The notes beneath the pieces were generated by a model. That model worked only from the letters and a program-made list of their open reading frames with translations. It made no database searches and was not told the DNA's origin. Of a DNA stretch of 64,000 bases, positions 8,364-16,635 are shown one piece after another. Source of the stretch: Phycisphaerae bacterium. Lineage in GTDB: Bacteria > Planctomycetota > Phycisphaerae > Phycisphaerales > SM1A02. The DNA lies in contig JAEUIT010000097.1 in the NCBI GenBank assembly GCA_016795035.1, forward strand, positions 124,001-188,000. The letters run 5' to 3'. How positions within the stretch are numbered: the first letter of the stretch is position 1; every line of letters starts with the position of its first letter. The translations under genes were made by a program, and so were the position numbers.

Positions 8364-8969
8364 TCAATGCGAGACCGGAGTGGACTCGCTGCCAGTGGTG
8401 ACGGCCTGCGTCGGCGCAGCGCCCTCGGTTGGTGTCGTTCCTGGGCGCGTCTGGCCCGCCCAGGGGTTGTTCGTCGTGGGCACCTCGGTGCGGAGGGTCC
8501 ACGGCTGCGCGAACGTGACCTTCCAGCCGCCAAAGCCGCCGCCGCGCATGTGCAGCGTGTAGAGCTGGTACTGACCCTCGAGCGGGACAAGCACGTCGAC
8601 TTCGGCCTTGCCGCCGTCGATGCGCAGTTCCTCGACGGAAACCACGCGCGTGTCGCCGGGGTGCATCGGATTCGCCGATTCGGGCAACCGTCGGTCCACG
8701 GTGAGCCACGTCTCCTGGAGGAGGCCGCGCGGGAGGTTGTAGGTGATGGCGTCATCCGGATACGAGCTGCGCTTGTGCCCTTCCTTGATGGCGATGACGC
8801 AGAGCTCGGGCACGGGCTCGAGGCTCGTGTCGAACATGGCCTTGCCATCGGTGGGCGGAACGGTGCGCTTCGTCGCGCAGCCGCCCATCGACGTCATGAG
8901 GAGCGCGCCGGCCGCGATCGTTGCGGCCACCGCCAACGTATTCCCCTGTCCGAACCGGTTCGAGTGCAT
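8364..8969 (-). CDS. Exported lipoprotein of unknown function
   Basis: The 201-residue protein has an N-terminal hydrophobic segment ending in a lipobox-like MGGC at about residues 29-32, so it is probably lipid-anchored after cleavage. The rest has no domain that I recognise. It contains a Trp/Gly-rich beta region (YQLYTLHMRGGGFGGWKVTF) and a Thr/Pro-rich C-terminal tail. Start: the ATG at 8969 places the signal sequence at the N-terminus; an upstream in-frame start at 9020 would add 17 basic residues and is less likely. It lies downstream of nusG on the same strand, 71 bases away, possibly in the same transcript. Confidence 0.6.
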   Translation of the reverse strand: MHSNRFGQGNTLAVAATIAAGALLMTSMGGCATKRTVPPTDGKAMFDTSLEPVPELCVIAIKEGHKRSSYPDDAITYNLPRGLLQETWLTVDRRLPESANPMHPGDTRVVSVEELRIDGGKAEVDVLVPLEGQYQLYTLHMRGGGFGGWKVTFAQPWTLRTEVPTTNNPWAGQTRPGTTPTEGAAPTQAVTTGSESTPVSH

Positions 8970-9040
8970 GCGCGGAGTGTACCTGCGCGTGCATGGCGTC
9001 TTCACACGCCGGAACCGCACGGGGCATGGGGAGAAAACGC

Positions 9041-10021
9041 TTACGTGCCAGCCTTTGCGATCTGCCAGTACTCGAGTTCGATCGGCGCCTGGCGACCGAA
9101 GATCGTGACGAGGACGCGCACGAGACCCTTCTCCGGAAGCACCTCGTCGACCGAGCCTTCGTAGTTCTGGAACGGGCCTTCCTTGATCGTGACGGCGTCG
9201 CCCTTGGCGAACTCCATCTTGACCTGCGGCATCTCTTCCGGACGACGCGAGTCGAAGAGCATCTTCTCGACTTCGTGCGCCGCCATCGGCGTGGGACGGC
9301 CGGCGGTGCCGACGAAGTCGCCGACGCCCGTCGTTTCCTTGATGAGGAAGAAGACGTCCTGAGGGATGCGACCGTCGGGCTCGAGCTTCATCTCGACGAA
9401 CACGTAGCCCGGATAGAGCTTCGTTTCGGTGACGCGCTGCTTGCCGCCCTTCAGGGTCTTCGTCTTCTCGGTCGGCACCATGATGCGGCCGACCAGGTTC
9501 TGCATGTTCTCGATCTGCACCTTACGGAGCAGGGTTTCGCGGACGCTCGACTCCTTGTTGCTGGCAACTCGGAGCACGAACCAGTCCATGCCTTCGCGAT
9601 ACATCGGAAGGTCGGCGGCCGGGTCGAACGACGAGACGTCGGCGGCACCCTTCTGACGATCCTTCTCGGCCTTCGCCGCGGCTTCCTTGTCGGCCGCCGC
9701 AGCCTTGCCCTTCTTGCCGGCGCCAGGCGTGATCGCCTTGCTGGTCGCAACGCCGACAGACTTCAGCGAGCCGCTGCCGGCCGCAGCGGCGTTCTTCCCC
9801 GAGACGAGCGTCTTACCGCCCTTGCCGGCGTCCACGTCGGCGGAGGCCGAAGGGTCGTTGAGCTCGGTGGCGTCGACGTCGGCGGTTCCGTTGGCGTGAT
9901 TGGTATCCATCGGGGAGTTCGAATGCGCAGGGGTGGAAGGTGAGCGAGGTGCGTGGCGCGCGGCGCCCGCGGCGGCGTTGTCGTCGGCGGGAGGATTGTG
10001 CTCGGGAGTGTCGATTGCCAT
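9041..10021 (-). CDS. nusG: Transcription antitermination factor NusG with a long N-terminal extension
   Basis: The C-terminal 185 residues are a full NusG. The NGN domain (DWFVLRVASNKESSVRETLL to LYPGYVFVEMKLEPD) binds the clamp of RNA polymerase, and a KOW domain (GDAVTIKEGPFQNYEGSVDEV) contacts NusE/ribosome or Rho. Bacterial NusG is usually 175-190 residues, while this one has 326. The extra roughly 140 N-terminal residues are low-complexity, rich in Ala, Lys, Asp and Ser, and look disordered. An internal ATG at 9910 would remove 37 residues of it, but most of the extension would remain. The gene follows secE, as in most bacteria, but rplK does not come next. Confidence 0.92.
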   Translation of the reverse strand: MAIDTPEHNPPADDNAAAGAARHAPRSPSTPAHSNSPMDTNHANGTADVDATELNDPSASADVDAGKGGKTLVSGKNAAAAGSGSLKSVGVATSKAITPGAGKKGKAAAADKEAAAKAEKDRQKGAADVSSFDPAADLPMYREGMDWFVLRVASNKESSVRETLLRKVQIENMQNLVGRIMVPTEKTKTLKGGKQRVTETKLYPGYVFVEMKLEPDGRIPQDVFFLIKETTGVGDFVGTAGRPTPMAAHEVEKMLFDSRRPEEMPQVKMEFAKGDAVTIKEGPFQNYEGSVDEVLPEKGLVRVLVTIFGRQAPIELEYWQIAKAGT

Positions 10022-10086
10022 CGGTCACCACGCTCGTTTGACGTGTTGGAGCGACGTGCTGCCTTGAGGCGACGCGTCGCGGTCGA

Positions 10087-10506
10087 TCACATCCCGGCTG
10101 GCGCGTCGATCACGCGAATCAGCGCGAAGAACCAGAAGAAGATCTTGTCGACGGCGAAGACGAAGAGGGTCAGGAGCGCCATCACGGTGATGACGACGAT
10201 CGTCGAGCCGACGACTTCACGGCGCGTCGACCAGTTGACCTTCTTCAGTTCGCCTTCGGTCGCGATCAGGAAGTCGCCCGTCTTCGCGCGGCGGAAGACG
10301 AGGTCATAGACGAACCACGTGATGATGCCGCCGACCAAGATCGTGATGCCAGCCGCGACGTACGTCGGGTTGATCGTGCCGACCTTGATGCGCTGCGCAT
10401 AGCCCCAGAGCCAAAAGAGGCCGAGGAGCGACAGGACTCCGGCGCCGGTCGCCGTGCCCATGCGCGTGTAGTAACCCTGTCCACTCTTGTAAATCGCTGA
10501 CGACAT
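10087..10506 (-). CDS. secE: Preprotein translocase subunit SecE
   Basis: The 139-residue protein has three membrane segments (about 24-40, 50-70 and 100-130). The conserved SecE core is ELKKVNWSTRREVVGSTIVVITVMALLTLFVF. SecE clamps the SecY channel and is essential for export. The single-helix form is most common, and the three-helix form seen here resembles that of enterobacteria. Start: ATG at 10506; an in-frame GTG at 10533 overlaps the tRNA and is rejected. The gene lies between tRNA-Trp and nusG, the usual order. Confidence 0.92.
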   Translation of the reverse strand: MSSAIYKSGQGYYTRMGTATGAGVLSLLGLFWLWGYAQRIKVGTINPTYVAAGITILVGGIITWFVYDLVFRRAKTGDFLIATEGELKKVNWSTRREVVGSTIVVITVMALLTLFVFAVDKIFFWFFALIRVIDAPAGM

Positions 10507-10510
10507 GGAA

Positions 10511-10583
<73 letters not shown>

Positions 10584-10628
10584 AGCACAGGCGCCCCCGG
10601 GGCGTGCCCGCGACGACGCCGTAAAAAG

Positions 10629-10808
10629 TCACTTGCGCTTGATCTTGTGGAGCGTGTGCTTGCGAAGGCGCGGGCAGTACTTCATGAAGCCCTCCTTCAC
10701 CTTCTCCGAGATGCCACCCTTCACCCGGATGTTCGTCCGGTAGTTGAGGTCGCCGGTCTCGGTGCACTGAAGCCACACGTATTCGCGATCGAGGGCTCTC
10801 TTAGCCAT
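10629..10808 (-). CDS. rpmG: 50S ribosomal protein L33
   Basis: This short gene of 59 codons runs from ATG at 10808 to TGA at 10629. The product begins MAKRALDREYVWLQCTE and contains LNYRTNIR followed by EKVKEGFMKYCPRLRKHT. This is the L33 fold with basic C-terminus; L33 sits near the E site of the large ribosomal subunit. Only some of the usual zinc cysteines are present (Cys15 and Cys45), so this is a reduced, probably zinc-free form. It lies between tuf and tRNA-Trp on the same strand, the classic position. Confidence 0.93.
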   Translation of the reverse strand: MAKRALDREYVWLQCTETGDLNYRTNIRVKGGISEKVKEGFMKYCPRLRKHTLHKIKRK

Positions 10809-10938
10809 GGGTTCTTACCTCGCGCTCTCGCGCCGTCGCGTAGCGACGACTCCTGCAACGCGGAGCCAACAGAGGTCCGCAACGAGGAGTCGAGAAACCG
10901 GCGCCGGAGGTTCGCTCCGGCGCCGGTGATGAATGCAC

Positions 10939-12150
10939 TTACTTGAGGACCTTGGTGACGACGCCCGAGCCGACGGTGCGGCCGCCTTCGCGGACGGCGA
11001 AGCGAACGCCTTCTTCCATCGCGACGGGCTTCTCTTCGAGGTCGACCTTGATCGCGACGTTGTCGCCGGGCATGCACATTTCAGCGCCGCCCTGGAGCTC
11101 GAGCTTGCCGGTCACGTCGGTCGTACGGAAGTAGAACTGCGGCTTGTAGCCGGTGAAGAACGGCGTGTGACGGCCGCCTTCTTCCTTCGTGAGGACGTAG
11201 ACCTGGGCTTCGAACTGCGTGTGCGGCTTGATCGTGCCCGGCTTGCAGAGCACTTGGCCACGCTCGATGTCAGCCTTTTCGACGCCACGGAGGAGGCAGC
11301 CGACGTTGTCGCCCGCCTGACCGAAGTCGAGGGTCTTCTGGAACATCTCGACGCCGGTGACGGTGGTCTTGCGGGTGTCGGGACGGAGGCCGACGATCTC
11401 GCATTCCTCGCCGACCTTGACGACGCCACGCTCGATACGACCCGTGGCGACGGTGCCACGGCCCTTGATCGAGAAGACGTCTTCGACCGACATGAGGAAC
11501 GGCTTGTCGGTCTCGCGGACCGGCTCCGGAACGAAGCTGTCGAGCGCGTCCATGAGGTCCTGGATGCACTTGGTCTTCGCCGGGTCGCTCGGGTTGGCGA
11601 GCGCCGGGTACGCCGCACCACGGATGATCGGGGTGTCGTCGCCGGGGAAGTCGTACTTGTTGAGGAGCTCGCGAACTTCGAGCTCGATGAGGTCGAGGAG
11701 CTCGGCGTCGTCGACGAGGTCAACCTTGTTGAGGAAGACGACGATCTTCGGCACGCCGACCTGACGGGCGAGGAGGATGTGCTCGCGGGTCTGCGGCATC
11801 GGGCCGTCAGCGGCCGAGACGACGAGGATGGCGCCGTCCATCTGAGCGGCGCCGGTGATCATGTTCTTCACGTAGTCGGCGTGGCCCGGGCAGTCGACGT
11901 GCGCGTAGTGACGCTTGGCCGACTCGTACTCGACGTGCGACGTGGCGATGGTGACGATCTTGGTCGGGTCACGACGACCTTCCGACTCCGACGCCTTCGC
12001 GACCTGGTCATAGCTGGTCGCCTTGCCGAGGCCCTTCGCCGCCTGCACAGCGGTGATGGCAGCGGTGAGAGTCGTCTTGCCGTGGTCGACGTGGCCGATG
12101 GTGCCCACGTTCACGTGGGGCTTCGTACGGACGAAATTTTCCTTCGCCAT
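10939..12150 (-). CDS. tuf: Translation elongation factor EF-Tu
   Basis: The 403-residue GTPase delivers aminoacyl-tRNA to the ribosome. The P-loop GHVDHGKT, switch region DCPGHADYVKNMI, NKVDLVDD (NKxD) and the two C-terminal beta-barrel domains are all intact. The length is normal. The ATG at 12150 (MAKENFVRTKPHVN) is the right start; the open frame above it runs into the tRNA-Thr. Codon use is strongly biased to C/G-ending codons, as expected for a highly expressed gene. No copy of the dispersed motif lies inside it. Confidence 0.98.
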   Translation of the reverse strand: MAKENFVRTKPHVNVGTIGHVDHGKTTLTAAITAVQAAKGLGKATSYDQVAKASESEGRRDPTKIVTIATSHVEYESAKRHYAHVDCPGHADYVKNMITGAAQMDGAILVVSAADGPMPQTREHILLARQVGVPKIVVFLNKVDLVDDAELLDLIELEVRELLNKYDFPGDDTPIIRGAAYPALANPSDPAKTKCIQDLMDALDSFVPEPVRETDKPFLMSVEDVFSIKGRGTVATGRIERGVVKVGEECEIVGLRPDTRKTTVTGVEMFQKTLDFGQAGDNVGCLLRGVEKADIERGQVLCKPGTIKPHTQFEAQVYVLTKEEGGRHTPFFTGYKPQFYFRTTDVTGKLELQGGAEMCMPGDNVAIKVDLEEKPVAMEEGVRFAVREGGRTVGSGVVTKVLK

Positions 12151-12255
12151 GGGGGTGCTCCAGTACTTCCGGTGCGATGTGCCGAAACGGGTCTTTGGTC
12201 TTCGAAACGGGTCGAGTAAGCGGTGCCTAGCGTCCACACGCAGAGGCGACGCGAG

Positions 12256-12327
12256 AGCCACCAATGGGGATTGAACCCACGACCTCACCCTTACCAAGGG
12301 TGTGCTCTACCACTGAGCTACGGTGGC
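12256..12327 (-). tRNA. tRNA-Thr (anticodon GGT)
   Basis: The acceptor arms GCCACCG and TGGTGGC pair (one G-T), the D-arm is GCTC-AGTGGTA-GAGC, the anticodon stem CACCC/GGGTG holds loop TTGGTAA (anticodon GGT), and the T-arm is GTGGG-TTCAATC-CCCAT. The 3' CCA is not encoded. It lies about 105 bases upstream of tuf on the same strand, so the two are probably transcribed together. Confidence 0.94.
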
Positions 12328-12409
12328 GTGAACTCCGACGGATGAAGGGCCGCATACACCTCGGAAATCCTCGGAAAACACCGAAAAACCAAGGTCTATG
12401 AGCCCGATG

Positions 12410-12432
12410 AAAAACCGCCCCTTGCGGGACGG
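12410..12432 (-). terminator. Intrinsic terminator between the pseudopilin gene and tRNA-Thr
   Basis: Read on the minus strand, CCGTCCC-GCAA-GGGGCGG forms a 7-bp stem (one G-T) with a GCAA tetraloop, directly followed by TTTTT. Its position, after the pseudopilin and before the tRNA-Thr/tuf block, suggests that it shields the tuf block from read-through. Confidence 0.65.
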
Positions 12433-12482
12433 TCGAGCGACCAGTGTAGCGAACGATCGGTCGAGAGCAAGAGTGAAGAGAA

Positions 12483-12566
12483 GGGTTCAGGCTTCAGGCT
12501 TCGGGGCTCAGGCAGCGGACCAGACACCGCGTCGCGGCGGCTTGCCCCTGAACCCTGACCCCTCCC
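12483..12566. repeat. Second TTCAGGG-type inverted-repeat element
   Basis: The left part is GGGTTCAGG-CTTCAGG-CTTCGGGG and the right part (12545-12560) is CCCCTGAACCCTGACCCC. It is a weaker version of the element at 4393-4498, and its CCTGAACCC arm can pair with the GGGTTCAGG arm. It lies immediately beyond the stop of the pseudopilin gene. Confidence 0.55.
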
Positions 12567-12585
12567 ACCCTTTAACCCCTCTGTC

Positions 12586-13506
12586 TCACGGCACCCAGAA
12601 GTTCTTCTGGCGATCGAGTCCGAGCACGCGAATCTGTCGGCTTTCTTCGAGATCTTGGAGGGATTCCCACGCTGAGACAGCGGGTTCGACGTGGCCGTCG
12701 AGCATCAGCATCGTGCAGACGTCGCCCGGATAGCGGAAGTCGATGTAGTCGATGTTGTAATCGGCGGCGTCCGTTCCCGTCTGGAACGTGACCTCGCCGG
12801 CGAAGGAGTCGACCAGGTACATCGAGTTCTGGGGCCGCTTGATCTCAGTGGTTCTCCACCACTTGCCCCCGTTCGTCGTCAGGTCGAAGAAGTGGTTGGC
12901 CGCGAAGTAGCCGGGCTGACCCTTCTCGTCGGTCTCAGAGCCCGTCCCGAAGGGGAAGGCGCCGTCGCCGTCGAGGACCTTTGTCATGCGCGCGGCCGAG
13001 CGGAAGACGTTCCCGTTGTCGTCGAGGTCGAGCGAGTAGAACTTGGCGTCCGGCGAGTCGTTGCGGTAGTCGTAGTCGCTGGTGGTATCGCTCGTCCGGA
13101 CCGGGCCGAGCTTGTTGAGCGTCCAGAGGATGTCCGACCAACTGCCCTTGAAGGGCTGGCCGAGGGGCGGATTCACGCCGGCCGGAGATGGGGCCCGGAC
13201 CTGCACGCGGGCGTCGCCGGTCAAGCCTTGCGCCGAATAGTCGAACGCGGCAGGCACCAAGATCTCACGGTTCTCGCCGGCATAGGCCGTGAGGTACGTG
13301 TGAATCTGACGGAGATTGTTCTGACTCGTCGCGTGGATGGCGTTCTTCCGCGCCACGCTCAGGCCGGGGAGCAGGATCGCGACCAGAAGCGCGATGATGC
13401 CGACCACCACGATGATCTCGACCAGCGACATTCCGCGCGGCGCCGACCAGGGTTGGCGGCACGGCACGGACACGGGACTGACAGTCTTCTTGGGCTCTGA
13501 ACGCAT
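12586..13506 (-). CDS. Type II secretion / type IV pilus-like pseudopilin
   Basis: The roughly 306-residue protein has a prepilin leader ending in a Gly, followed by the class III signature MSLVEIIVVVGIIALLVAILLPGLSVARKNA (Glu at +5 from the cleavage site and a hydrophobic helix). The N-terminal 30 residues are hydrophilic and would be removed by prepilin peptidase. The C-terminal region holds the YPGDVCTMLMLDGHVE segment typical of the large planctomycete pseudopilin family, which has many copies per genome. It is probably a minor pseudopilin of a secretion or pilus system whose other parts are outside the window. Start: ATG at 13506; a start at 13518 is also open. Confidence 0.85.
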   Translation of the reverse strand: MRSEPKKTVSPVSVPCRQPWSAPRGMSLVEIIVVVGIIALLVAILLPGLSVARKNAIHATSQNNLRQIHTYLTAYAGENREILVPAAFDYSAQGLTGDARVQVRAPSPAGVNPPLGQPFKGSWSDILWTLNKLGPVRTSDTTSDYDYRNDSPDAKFYSLDLDDNGNVFRSAARMTKVLDGDGAFPFGTGSETDEKGQPGYFAANHFFDLTTNGGKWWRTTEIKRPQNSMYLVDSFAGEVTFQTGTDAADYNIDYIDFRYPGDVCTMLMLDGHVEPAVSAWESLQDLEESRQIRVLGLDRQKNFWVP

Positions 13507-13855
13507 GCACGCCTCCAACGAAACCCTCGGACCAGGCGGCTCGCGAAAGGAGTCGACCTGCTTCTAGGGGCGGCGCGTCCGAAGGTAGCCAACCCTAGAT
13601 CTGGAAAGGCACTCGTCCGCAACCCGAACATCGAGCGCGGCCGATAAGAGTCACTGGCCCTTCTCCCGCGTGAACGGCCAGCAACGCACTTCTGTACGCC
13701 CAGCGTACACGCCCGGGCGCGAAAGCCTTCGTGGATTTCGCGAAGCGACCGTCGAAGTCGAGCCCAAACCACCCACCACCCAACCCGCGCACCGTCGGTT
13801 CCGCCGGTGGGGGCACAGCCCGCGTCGCAGCGCCGCCCAGTCCCACGTTTCCCCA
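13507..13855. other. Divergent intergenic region without a supported gene
   Basis: The region lies between the start of the pseudopilin gene and the start of the SGNH protein gene and must hold both promoters. Several open frames cross it, but none has a recognisable domain or ribosome site. I see no convincing hairpin or operator. Confidence 0.5.
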
Positions 13856-14845
13856 ATGGCTTTCCGTTCACGCCGACGCTGGATCCTTGCGCTCAGCACC
13901 CTCGCGGTGACGATCGTCGCCGCCGAGCTGACGCTTCGGCTCGCCTTCGGGCTCGGCACTCCGGTGCGCGCGGTCCTCGATCCCGAGATCGAGTACCTCC
14001 TCGCCCCGAACCAGGACGTCCGCCGCTTCGGTTGCCGCACGATCACGAACGACGTCGGCATGCGCAGCCGGCCGATCTCGGCCACGCGCACCGATCCGAA
14101 CGAACGGCGGATCCTCGTGATCGGCGACAGCGTCGTGAATGGCGGCGCGGTCACCGATCACGAGGCACTCGCCACGACGATCGCGGAGCGCTCGCTGCAG
14201 GAGGCCTGGGGTCGGCCGGTCTTCGTCGGCAACATTTCCGCCGGAAGTTGGGGTCCGCCGAATCAAGAGGCCTACCTTCGGCGATTCGGGTGGTTCGACG
14301 CCGACCTCGTCATCCTCGTCCTCTCCTCGACCGACGCCGCCGACGACCGCAGCCCGCCGCCGCGCACCCGCGCGCCGCTCCCGACCGAAGCGCCGTGGAG
14401 CGCGCTCGGCGAACTCGTCTCGCGCTATCTCCTGCCGCGTTTGTCCCGCAACGACGAGCCCGCCCCCGCGAGCGCCGATCGACTCGATGAACCTGAGGCA
14501 GTCCTCTCCTGTCGGACGGCCCTCAGCGCGATGCTCGAGACTGCCGCGTCGCGCGGCATCCCGGTCGTGGTCCTTCAGCATTGGGAATTGCCGGAGCTCG
14601 AAGCCGGGAGCGCGCGACCCGGTCATGACCTCATCGCCGTGACCGTCGACGAACACCACGTACCGCGGCACGACCTGCGCGAATGGCTCCCGAAATCGTC
14701 GGAACCGCGAATCTTCTTCCGCGACCACATTCACCTGTCGAACGAGGGGCAAGCAGTTCTCGCCCACGCGCTTACAGAGATTGCCCTAAAGGCCTTCTCT
14801 ACGTCGAGCGAAGCGCCCTCGCAGCACAAAGTTCCAAAGTCCTGA
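13856..14845 (+). CDS. SGNH/GDSL-family hydrolase-like protein, membrane anchored
   Basis: The 329-residue protein begins with a basic stretch and one membrane helix (about 9-26). A WxxD-like lead-in precedes the nucleophile block ILVIGDSVVNGG (GDS at about 90-92). The oxyanion glycine and asparagine appear in GNISAGSWGPPNQ, and the catalytic Asp-His dyad in RDHIHLSNEGQ near the C-terminus. SGNH proteins of this layout deacylate or acylate surface polysaccharides. The GDS, Asn and DxxH elements are all present, so it is probably active. It lies 67 bases before the asparagine-synthetase-like gene on the same strand, suggesting one transcription unit. Confidence 0.75.
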   Translation: MAFRSRRRWILALSTLAVTIVAAELTLRLAFGLGTPVRAVLDPEIEYLLAPNQDVRRFGCRTITNDVGMRSRPISATRTDPNERRILVIGDSVVNGGAVTDHEALATTIAERSLQEAWGRPVFVGNISAGSWGPPNQEAYLRRFGWFDADLVILVLSSTDAADDRSPPPRTRAPLPTEAPWSALGELVSRYLLPRLSRNDEPAPASADRLDEPEAVLSCRTALSAMLETAASRGIPVVVLQHWELPELEAGSARPGHDLIAVTVDEHHVPRHDLREWLPKSSEPRIFFRDHIHLSNEGQAVLAHALTEIALKAFSTSSEAPSQHKVPKS

Positions 14846-14912
14846 TCCCAGTTTTGTCGGTTGAGCGCGATACTACTCCCCCGTGTGGGACGTGCCGTGA
14901 TGTGAACGTCCA

Positions 14913-16610
14913 ATGCTCCGAAGCGACCCGGAACTTCTTCTCGTCCAGCGAGGAACACAGCCGACTCGGCGCGTGGTGCGCTATCGCCATGGCGGCGAGA
15001 TCACCATCGAAGGGACGACGCTCACCGCGCGGATCCCGTTCCCGGCGGTCGACCTGTTGTATTGGACCGTCGACGGCGACTCGTTCCTCGTCTCGGGCGA
15101 CACCCGCGTGATCCACACGCGGTCGATGCACGTCGATCCCAACGGCCTCCTTTCGCTGCTCCTTCTCGGCGCGGTGATCCCGCCGATGGCGACGTTCCGC
15201 GAGAAGCGCGTCTTCCGTCCGGGCTTCGAGACGACCGTCGACCTCGAGACCTTCCGGGTCACGGAACGGCCCACGATGCACTGGCCGGAGATCGTCGACG
15301 ACGACTTCACGATGCCCGCGCGCGATCAGGTGCGGCTCCTTTCGCAGGTCATCGATCGGCAGCTCGAGGAGATCGGCACCGACAACCCGATCCTCCTCTT
15401 CTCCGGTGGCGTCGACTCGGGGGTCCTCGCGTATCGCTTGAGCCGTCTTGGCTATCGCGACACCACGCTCGTCCACTACTCCTTCGGCGAGAACTCGCCG
15501 GACACGATCGCCGCCCAAGCCCTCGCCCGCGAGCTCGGGTTGCCGTTCGAGGTCGTCACGCCGCGCGACGAGAGCGCGGTCGAGATCCTTGATCGCGCCG
15601 CCGATCTCTATCACCAGCCGTTCTGCGATCACTCGGCGGTCCCGACGCATCAGCTCGCCCAAGCGGTGACGAAGCGGTTCGATCGGGCACGGCCGATTCT
15701 CGACGGCACCGGCGCCGACGGCGCGTTCGGCCTCTTCGCGAAGTCTCGGTCGTACCAGCGTCTGATGCTCCTCCCGAGCCCGATTCGGAATGCGGCGTCG
15801 GCGTCGTACGTGCGGCGCCGCGCGTGGCGCACGACCTCGCGCTTGGAACACTCGCTCCGCATCCTGCATCGACTCGCGACGATGTCCAAGCTTGCCGCGT
15901 CCATCGCGCAGCACGGCATGCTCGGCGTCGGCGTCTGCGCGCCGAAGGCGAACGTCGACTCGGTATGCACCACGCTCGAGTCGTGGATCGGTCCGATCGC
16001 CCCGACCGACGATCCCTACGCGCGCATGCCGATGGCCGACATCGGCCTGACCTGCGCCGGCATCTTCGCGCACAAGGACTTCTCGATCTTCGCGGAGTCG
16101 GGCCATCGGGTCGAGTACCCATTCATGGCGCCGTCGATGGTGCTCTTCGCGCTGCGGCGGGCGCATCGCTGGCCGAACAGCAAGTCGCCCAAGCACGCGC
16201 TCAAGAGCCTGCTCCTGCAGACGGCGCCGCGCGAGATCGTGCATCGCCCGAAGACCGGGTTCGTCAGCGACAAGTTCGAGCTCTTCTCGAGCGCCGACGT
16301 CATCGAGCGGATTCGCGGCACGGTGCGCAGCCAACACCCGCGGACGGAACTCCTCCGCGAATGGCTCGACGCAGCCGTCGTCGACACGCTCGCCGACGAC
16401 CTGCGCGATGGTCGCCGCCTACCCGCCCCGACCTACAACTTCCTCTGGTCGATCGCGATGGCGAACTCGTGGCTCTCGACGATCGACGACGCGTCCGACG
16501 GCGTGCGGCGCCGACTGCTCGAGCGTCGCGGGTCGGCGCTCGGCGCGGCGGAAACGCAGTGGATCCGGCGCACGCTCAACCTCGGGCCGGAAACTCCGGC
16601 CCAGGCGTGA
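14913..16610 (+). CDS. Asparagine synthetase-like amidotransferase without glutaminase catalytic Cys
   Basis: The 565-residue protein has the ATP-pyrophosphatase signature LLFSGGVDSGVLAYRL (SGGVDS at 164-169). The beta-lactam-synthetase/AsnB-type C-terminal half follows, with the DGTGADGAFG motif at about 268 and a KTGFV segment near 448. The N-terminal 130 residues resemble a degenerate class II glutaminase domain but begin MLRSD, so the nucleophile Cys2 of true AsnB is missing. It may therefore use ammonia or amidate another substrate. Neighbouring an SGNH hydrolase, it fits a surface-polysaccharide or secondary-metabolite role better than free asparagine synthesis; this is inference. No ribosome site is visible at the ATG. 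Confidence 0.7.
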   Translation: MLRSDPELLLVQRGTQPTRRVVRYRHGGEITIEGTTLTARIPFPAVDLLYWTVDGDSFLVSGDTRVIHTRSMHVDPNGLLSLLLLGAVIPPMATFREKRVFRPGFETTVDLETFRVTERPTMHWPEIVDDDFTMPARDQVRLLSQVIDRQLEEIGTDNPILLFSGGVDSGVLAYRLSRLGYRDTTLVHYSFGENSPDTIAAQALARELGLPFEVVTPRDESAVEILDRAADLYHQPFCDHSAVPTHQLAQAVTKRFDRARPILDGTGADGAFGLFAKSRSYQRLMLLPSPIRNAASASYVRRRAWRTTSRLEHSLRILHRLATMSKLAASIAQHGMLGVGVCAPKANVDSVCTTLESWIGPIAPTDDPYARMPMADIGLTCAGIFAHKDFSIFAESGHRVEYPFMAPSMVLFALRRAHRWPNSKSPKHALKSLLLQTAPREIVHRPKTGFVSDKFELFSSADVIERIRGTVRSQHPRTELLREWLDAAVVDTLADDLRDGRRLPAPTYNFLWSIAMANSWLSTIDDASDGVRRRLLERRGSALGAAETQWIRRTLNLGPETPAQA

Positions 16611-16635
16611 GCGGCGATGCCGGCGTCTTCACGTT

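Noticed and set aside
6882..9164. 760-codon plus-strand frame opposite the helicase and lipoprotein genes
   Set aside because: It is antisense to well-supported genes and has no recognisable motif.
12443..12470. Possible promoter (TTGCTC, 16 bases, TACACT) for tRNA-Thr/tuf on the minus strand
   Set aside because: Its start site would lie directly before the terminator at 12432-12410, so transcripts would end at once; the match is also weak.
13595..13846. 83-codon minus-strand frame with a CSGCG motif
   Set aside because: There is only one Cys pair, no ribosome site and no family; it lies in a promoter region.
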